Shown here: positions 7,292 to 12,537 of the stretch, one piece after another | Layout of the letters: each line of letters begins with the position of its first letter | Numbering within the stretch: position 1 is the first letter of the stretch | NCBI GenBank assembly: GCA_943704525.1 | Contig: CALSCQ010001877.1 | Location: 1-12,537, forward strand | Direction: 5' to 3' | Length of the DNA: 12,537 nt | From: Pigoraptor vietnamica | Lineage: Eukaryota > Opisthokonta > Filasterea | Made by a program: the position numbers and the translations under genes | Notes under the pieces: model-generated | Databases searched by the model: none | What the model saw: only the letters and a program-made list of their open reading frames with translations | What the model was told of the DNA's origin: nothing

Positions 7292-10200
7292 CCTCAACGA
7301 GGAGATCATCCCCAGCGGCGACGTCATTGCGAACGAAATCGCCAATGTCCTTCACGTGTGGAACGCCGAACTCCGCGCTCTGTTCAAGGTGCGTGCGACG
7401 ACTTCCCTCCCTGCCTCCTGTGCGCGTACGCCAATGCCTTTATTCGTTCCGATAGTTTTTTGCGTATGCTGTGCATGTCCCTAATCACTCCCTGTCGTCT
7501 CTCCCTCTGACGTCTTCCCTCCCTTCGCGTGCTCCAATACCTTTATTTGTACCGATAGTTTTTTTGCGTACGCTGTGCATGTCTCCATTGGACCCTAATC
7601 TCTCCTCGTCTCTTCCTCTGACCTGTGTTTGCTCTGTCTTTGCGTCGCAGGAGCGCAAGATTGATGCGTTCACCACGCTCAAGAAGTACACCTCGGACCT
7701 CGTCAACTGGCGCCGTCAGATCAGCTCCGGCACTCTCCCCGAGGACCAGCTGCGCGACCTGCGCTGCCAGGTGGGCTTCCCCCCTGAGTCACGTGCCTCC
7801 CTGCCATCCCTTGTCCCCATCATTGAACTTTATGCTCTTATCTTTCCGTGATCATTTCGCACCTGGCAAGTTGCATCACGTCGGCATGTCTTTTCTTGCG
7901 CCTATATTGCCCTCTCACGTCGGCATGTCTTTGCGCCTATATTTCCCTCTCACGTCGTCTTGCGCCTATATTGCCCCTCTCACTTCCTCTTCTCTTCAGG
8001 CGAGCCTCCGCATCGACACTGGCAATCGCCTCCTCAACCTCGACATGGTCCCTCGCAACGAGGAAGGCCACGCCATCGATGCCGATTCGATCGCCGTGAT
8101 CGACCTCTTCCGCGTCCACCAGCGCACCTCTGCCGACATCCAGCAGAACTTTCGCCAGCCTGGCAAGGCCGACGTGCGCCGCACGGCGGGAGGGAAGGCG
8201 TCGCTTGCCTCGCACCACCTCCAAATTGAGATGAAGAACTTTGTGTGCAGCGTCGGCGAGGACTCTGACGTCCACATTTCGCTGTACAACGCAAGCGAGG
8301 ACCGCTTTCTGTCGGAGGAGTACCTCGTGCGCCTGTCGCGCGGTGGTTTGCCCCACGACATTGACAAGATCAACAACCTCCGCGCGCTCTTTGTCGAACT
8401 CGGCGCCAAGGACCTCCAGGTGGGCGGCCCTTGCTGCGTCGTTTGCGCGTTCGTCTGTTTGTGTGTCTGCGTGTGCGCGAGTGTGTGTGTGTGTGTATGC
8501 GCGCGCGCACGCGAATCTTTCGTATGATGCGGTATTGGGGGTTGCTCGCACGTGAGCGTGTTCCGGATTCGCCCGTCTGCATTTCGAATTTGAATTTCGC
8601 ATTGGTTCCCCACACTCACGTGCGGCATCCCCTTCCCAGGCCGATGTCTATCTCGTGTGCCGCATTGTCCGCGTTGGTAAGATGCTTCCCGAGGACAAGG
8701 ACAAGAAGGGCGCGCAGACGTTCCGCCGTCCCTTTGGATGCGCCGTCATGAGCGTCTCGGAGGTCCTCACGGGCAAGGTGAGGTCCATGTTTGCGGCGTG
8801 TGGCTCTGTGTGTGGCACTCGCGCTGTTGGCTGTCGTTTTCAGGACCCTATATCGGATTGGTTTGCCCTTTCCTCGCCTTCGTTACTCATTAACGCTCAG
8901 ACGCACCTTTGTTGCGTGTGTGTGTACGACGCTCCGATGCTGTTATCGCCTCACAACGGCCGTGTCTGACACGTCCGTCCGCTGCAGATCTCGAAGGAAG
9001 AGGAGGACAAGGAGCACCTCATTCCGATTTACACGTGCGGTGAGGACGACGCCCATCAGCTGCACACGGACATTATCCGCAAGGCCAAGGGGCCCGAGCT
9101 GGTCTCCAAGGTAACTGTGCTTGCCCTTTGTTGTGTCATTGCGTCTCTGCCATAGTGCACTCAGGTTCGAGCAACTCGCTTGACGCAGATTGTTTTTTGT
9201 GTGTGTCCTTCTTAAATAGGAGACTCACGCGCGTTCTCTTTCTTTCGTCCGCAGGCGAAGGGCATCTACGTGTCGATGAAGCTCCTCCACGGCGAGCTCG
9301 AGCAGCTAAAGAAGGAGTCGGTCCTCCGCAACGTCACGATCTGCAGCAAGCTCGGCTTTGCCGACGTCATCTACCCTGGTGACGTCCGGTGAGTACGGCT
9401 GCAGTCTTCCGCCCCTCTCTCCGCATCTATTTGCTGTCTCGTGGCACCACATTATTGCCAAGCATACAATACTCCGTGCGTAATCTGCCCTAACTAAGTG
9501 GCCTGCCGTCGCGTGTCTCGTTCGACAGCAACGACTTCTATGTCACGGTCGGCACGGGCAACTTCCAGCAGGGTCACAAGACGACGGCGAAGAACGTCGA
9601 GTGCAGCGTGAGCGTCGTGCTCGAGAACGGCGACACGATTCCCGACTGCATTTCGCTCGGGTCGGGCGAAAAGATGGTCTCCGAAGTCCAGTCGGTCATC
9701 TATTACCACTCGAACCAGGTGAGTGGAGAGAGAGAGAGGGAATGGGCCCTTGTTGTCGTGCGTCGTTTGAATGCGATTATGTGCGTATTAGCGCATGCAC
9801 ACACTTTGCGCCCCTCTTGCTTCACGCGCCGTATTGCCACCGCACACCTGATGCCAATTCCCCTTGACAGCCGCGCTGGAACGAAACGTACCGCGTGAAC
9901 ATTTCGCCGGACAAGTTCTTCAAGGCTCATCTGCGCTTCTACTTCCGCCATCTCAGCTCTGGTGAGTAACGAGTCCTCTTCGCACTGCGGCACAAAGATC
10001 GCTTCCAGACGCGTACACGCACGAAAAACGGTGTGGGCTCCTCTATATGCATACGAACAGCCACGGTACGACGTCGCCTATGCCTGCGCAAACACAAACG
10101 CACACACGCACACATGCATGGGCAAAGTTCCTGCACAAGCCACCCTGCCATCGCGTATCACTGACCGTGCGCCCAATGCATCGCCCAGGCGAGTCGCGCG

Positions 10201-12391
10201 ACAAGAACGAGAAGAACTTCAGCTTCACCTTCCTCCCGCTGATCAGCAGCGACGGCACGACGGTCAAGGACGCCGCGCACAACCTGCCCATCTACAAGTA
10301 CGACAAGAAAATTGACGACCCGCGCTTCTACCTCAAGGAGGCCGCCAGCAACAACGCCAAGAGCGCGCTCGAGGTATGCAGAGTGCGCCGGTGTGCGACG
10401 GAGACCATTTTTACGCTTTGGCGCTCACAAGTGTGAAAGTGATACATGTGATAGGCCGCGCGATTTGCGCGTGTTTGTACATGGAGTTACCGTCGTAGTC
10501 GAGTGGGTGGCAATTGCCTATGTTCGGATTGGCGTCTCACACGTTCGAATCCCTTTGTCCGCAGCGCAATCCCAAGGAGAGCTTCACGGTGCGCACGCTG
10601 CTGTGCTCGACCAAGCTGACGCAGAACGCCAACCTCCTTTCTCTACTGCGCTGGAACACGCAAATAGCCGACCTCGAGGGCATTCTCAAGCGCATCACGT
10701 ACATTGAGCCCGACGAAATTGTCAAGTTCATGCAGGTGCGCACGTGCTGTTGAACCGCGTGTTTGTGCGAGTGTATGGCACGTGCTGTGCGGTTGCGGCA
10801 ATTGAACCACTGTATTTATGTGCGCGCATTGCATGCATGCGGCGTCTGTGTGAACATTTGAATTACCATCCACACGCACACGTGGCCTCATATCTCACGT
10901 CTTGCATTGCCATTCACGCACATACACATGTGGCCTCATATCTCACGTATTGCGCTTTGGCTTCGCGGCGCAGGACATTTTCGACGCGCTGTTCAACATT
11001 CTCGCGAAGGATCAATCGCGCTACGGCACGCTCGTGTTTGACGCCCTCGTCTTCATCCTCGGCATTCTCGCAGACAAGAAGTACACCAACTTTCGCCCTG
11101 TGCTCGACAGGTGCGTGCACCCGCGTTACGTGTCTCCCCTTCTGTGGCTCGTTTGTCACATATTCTGTGCGCGAAGCCGATCGTTCATGGATTTACGGAG
11201 AGTGAAAGAGTTCACTGCGTATAATTTTGGGATCTGACACCCGGCATTCTTGATTCCCCCCGTCCCTCTGCGCGCACGAAGGTACATTGCCGAGTTCTTC
11301 AGCATGGCGACGGCGTACAACAACCTCCTCGAGACGCTGCGCCGCTACCTCGTCAACTGCGAGGACCAGAGCCTCGGCCAGCAAGTCCGCTCCACGATGA
11401 AGGTGTGTGCCTTGCAGTCGCAGTGTGCGCATCGCGACGTGGGGTGTCTGCGTGCGTCTCGCGACGTGGGGGCCGGCGTGGACTGCGATCGAATTGGGCG
11501 TCTGTGCTTTGCTCTCTCTTGTCAGTCGTGCCCACAAAGCCGTCCACGATGCGTCGGATTGCCTGTGTCATGCCTTCCCTTGCCGTCTCCACGCTCGTTG
11601 CATTCAGTGAAGTCGATGGACACGCGTCTATGACCGACACCTCTCGTAACCATCCCTCTCGCGTGCAGGCGCTTGAATTCCTCGTCAAGTTCGTCATTCG
11701 CTCGCGCGAGCTGTTTGCCGACACGCAACAGATGGTCGGCGGCGTCACGGACACGCGCGGCGAGGAGGAGTTCAAGGCGAACCTGCGCGCCATGCTCAAG
11801 GTGGGCGGGCGCAGCGCGATATGATGTTCGCGCACGTGTGCTGTGCATGTGCGCGAGCATGTAAGCACGTTTGCCGGAGTCAGTAAGAAGCTGTCTATTG
11901 GCGTGTTGTACGGTCGTATGTTAGTATGGGCGCCGTGTCCATCTCGCACCCCTCGAAGCATCGCTGTGACATTGCGACGTAACGCCGCGCAGGACTTCAA
12001 CTCTGTGATGACGCGCAAGAACGCGACGGTCATTGGAACCCAAACGGCCGCCCTCCAGAACTTCCCCTCGATGTACCGCAGCCTCACGTGAGTGTGCATG
12101 CCTTAGTGTGTTATGTAACTTGTTGCATGGACGTGCTCGCACTGGAGTGTAGTGGAATTCCTTTGAGTTTATCACACCGTCGCGTGCACGACACGTGCGT
12201 TATATGTGTTTTTGTGTGCGACGGGTTATGTGTGGTTACACAACCGACTCATTTCCTCTGCATTATTCAGGTCCGTGTTCAAGCCGAACGAACTCGGCAC
12301 GATCGTCGCCAATTTCATCGACGCGGTGATCGATCCCTCGGACCGCTCGAAGGCCAAGCTGCAGCAGACGAAGCTCCAGATGATGCTGCAG
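7292..12391 (+). CDS. DOCK-A/B (DOCK180-type) Rac guanine-nucleotide exchange factor, internal part, 15 exons
   Basis: Exons: 7292-7388, 7651-7770, 8000-8419, 8640-8777, 8988-9110, 9255-9388, 9529-9718, 9871-9961, 10189-10373, 10565-10735, 10974-11110, 11282-11402, 11669-11800, 11993-12087, 12271-12391. All are GT-AG and in frame, giving 758 aa. The piece begins with EEIIPSGDVI, equivalent to the segment just after the SH3 domain of DOCK1. Then come WRRQISSGTLPEDQLRDL (DOCK N-terminal region), LLNLDMVPR, and the lipid-binding DHR-1/C2 domain from VRNDFYVTV (about residue 343) to about 500, including KTTAKNVE and SVIYYHSNQPRW. Next are LLCSTKLTQN and helical-repeat sequence with TLVFDALVFILGILADKK. 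Family members are about 1,800-2,000 aa, with a C-terminal DHR-2 GEF domain that would lie beyond the right edge. DHR-1 binds phosphoinositides and DHR-2 activates Rac. The SH3 that binds ELMO in relatives is missing here. The first exon begins in phase 2 with no in-frame Met, so upstream exons must exist elsewhere. Confidence 0.92.
7431..7621 (+). repeat. Imperfect tandem duplication in the first intact DOCK intron
   Basis: Two diverged copies (7431-7510 and 7534-7621, period about 103 nt) lie inside intron 7389-7650. Shared blocks are CCAAT(G/A)CCTTTATT, CCGATAGTTTTTT, GCTGTGCATGTC and CCCTCTGAC/TCCTCTGAC. The sequence is non-coding and pyrimidine-rich. Confidence 0.85.
7877..7980 (+). repeat. 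Three-copy shrinking tandem repeat in DOCK intron 7771-7999
   Basis: Three head-to-tail copies of 39, 35 and 30 nt (7877-7915, 7916-7950, 7951-7980) each begin CACGTCG and end in TTGCGCCTATAT(T) plus a CCCTCT block. The copies shorten by internal loss of the GGCATGTCTT segment. They sit just upstream of the acceptor TCTTCAG (7993-7999) and supply much of its pyrimidine-rich context. Confidence 0.88.
8459..8512 (+). repeat. GT/GC-rich tract in DOCK intron 8420-8639
   Basis: A GTGTGTCTGCGTGTGCGCGA stretch, a pure GT run (about 8481-8497) and a GCGCGCGC block lie about 40 nt after the donor at 8420. It is short compared with the tracts in the USP48 and Gbeta introns. Confidence 0.75.
10877..10953 (+). 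repeat. Direct repeat pair in DOCK intron 10736-10973
   Basis: Two 29-nt copies (10877-10905 and 10925-10953, period 48) share GTGGCCTCATATCTCACGT and differ at two positions. The first contains the palindrome CACGTG. They lie just upstream of the acceptor GCGCAG (10968-10973). Confidence 0.85.
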
Positions 12392-12460
12392 GTGCGTCAC
12401 TTGCGCGTTGCCTCTTCTCACGCTCCTTCCATTGGCTTATCTGTGGTTCGTCAGTAATAT

Positions 12461-12474
12461 TGTGTGTGTGTGTG

Positions 12475-12524
<50 letters not shown>
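12461..12524 (+). repeat. (GT)n tract in the last, incomplete DOCK intron
   Basis: A nearly pure TG/GT run, interrupted once by CG at 12480-12482, lies in the intron that opens at 12392 and runs off the right edge. The remaining 12525-12537 is too short to interpret. Confidence 0.93.
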
Positions 12525-12526
<2 letters not shown>

Positions 12527-12537
12527 CCTGCCTGTGT

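Noticed and set aside
7877-7980. CRISPR-like array
   Set aside because: The copies are contiguous with no spacers and shrink in length; the host is a eukaryote and the site is an intron.
10503-10564. Possible tRNA, because GTTCGAATC resembles a B box and TAGTCGAGTGG an A box
   Set aside because: The T-stem (ACACG against CCCTT) does not pair, the D-stem has a mismatch, and the anticodon stem has a mismatch and an eight-base loop. The segment is the 3' end of a DOCK intron.
7292-12391. Zizimin-type (DOCK-C/D) assignment
   Set aside because: The post-SH3 segment, LCSTKLTQN, LVFDALVFI.G..AD.K and the DHR-1 start VRND.YVT follow the DOCK1/2/5 pattern, which differs from zizimins.

Overview
The window is nuclear DNA of a eukaryote. 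It has GC-rich, intron-dense protein-coding genes, all on the + strand, with introns mostly 110-280 nt long that begin GTGCG/GTGTG/GTGAG and end in CAG/TAG/AAG. It also holds many long (GT)n tracts. The gene set (a USP48-type deubiquitinase, a heterotrimeric G-protein beta subunit and a DOCK180-type Rac exchange factor), the Dictyostelium-like Gbeta sequence and the base composition suggest a free-living protist, perhaps an Acanthamoeba-like amoebozoan. That placement is inference; no rRNA or other marker is present.

Layout: 1-142 is a (GT)n microsatellite. 143-731 is the 5' flank of the first gene and has several TGACGT/ACGTCA elements. 732-5314 is a complete nine-exon gene for a USP48 orthologue of about 1,090-1,097 aa, containing a USP catalytic domain, three DUSP modules and a C-terminal ubiquitin-like domain. 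5271-5380 is a two-copy direct repeat overlapping its stop codon. 5315-5838 is an intergenic stretch with E-box, TATA-like and MEF2-like sequences. 5839-7009 holds the first three exons (94 aa) of a G-protein beta subunit; its first intron is a 721-nt GT-rich minisatellite. 7010-7291 is an odd junction intron with (CA)n(CT)n. 7292-12391 holds fifteen exons (758 aa) of a DOCK-A/B protein, running from just after its expected SH3 domain through DHR-1 into the helical-repeat region; it continues past the right edge into intron 12392-12537, which carries another (GT)n tract.

The most notable point is the Gbeta/DOCK junction. Gbeta stops after its first WD repeat and none of its remaining blades occur in the window. 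DOCK starts without its SH3 domain. The two flanking exons have incompatible splice phases (0 into 2), and direct splicing would give an early stop. This looks most like an assembly misjoin, or a genuine rearrangement, inside the simple-sequence tract. In Dictyostelium, Gbeta-gamma acts on an ELMO/Dock module that activates Rac, so a real Gbeta-DOCK chimera would be biologically interesting, but the phase evidence argues against it. Apart from this I see no undescribed system; the rest is ordinary signalling and ubiquitin-pathway gene content with unusual repeat architecture in the introns.
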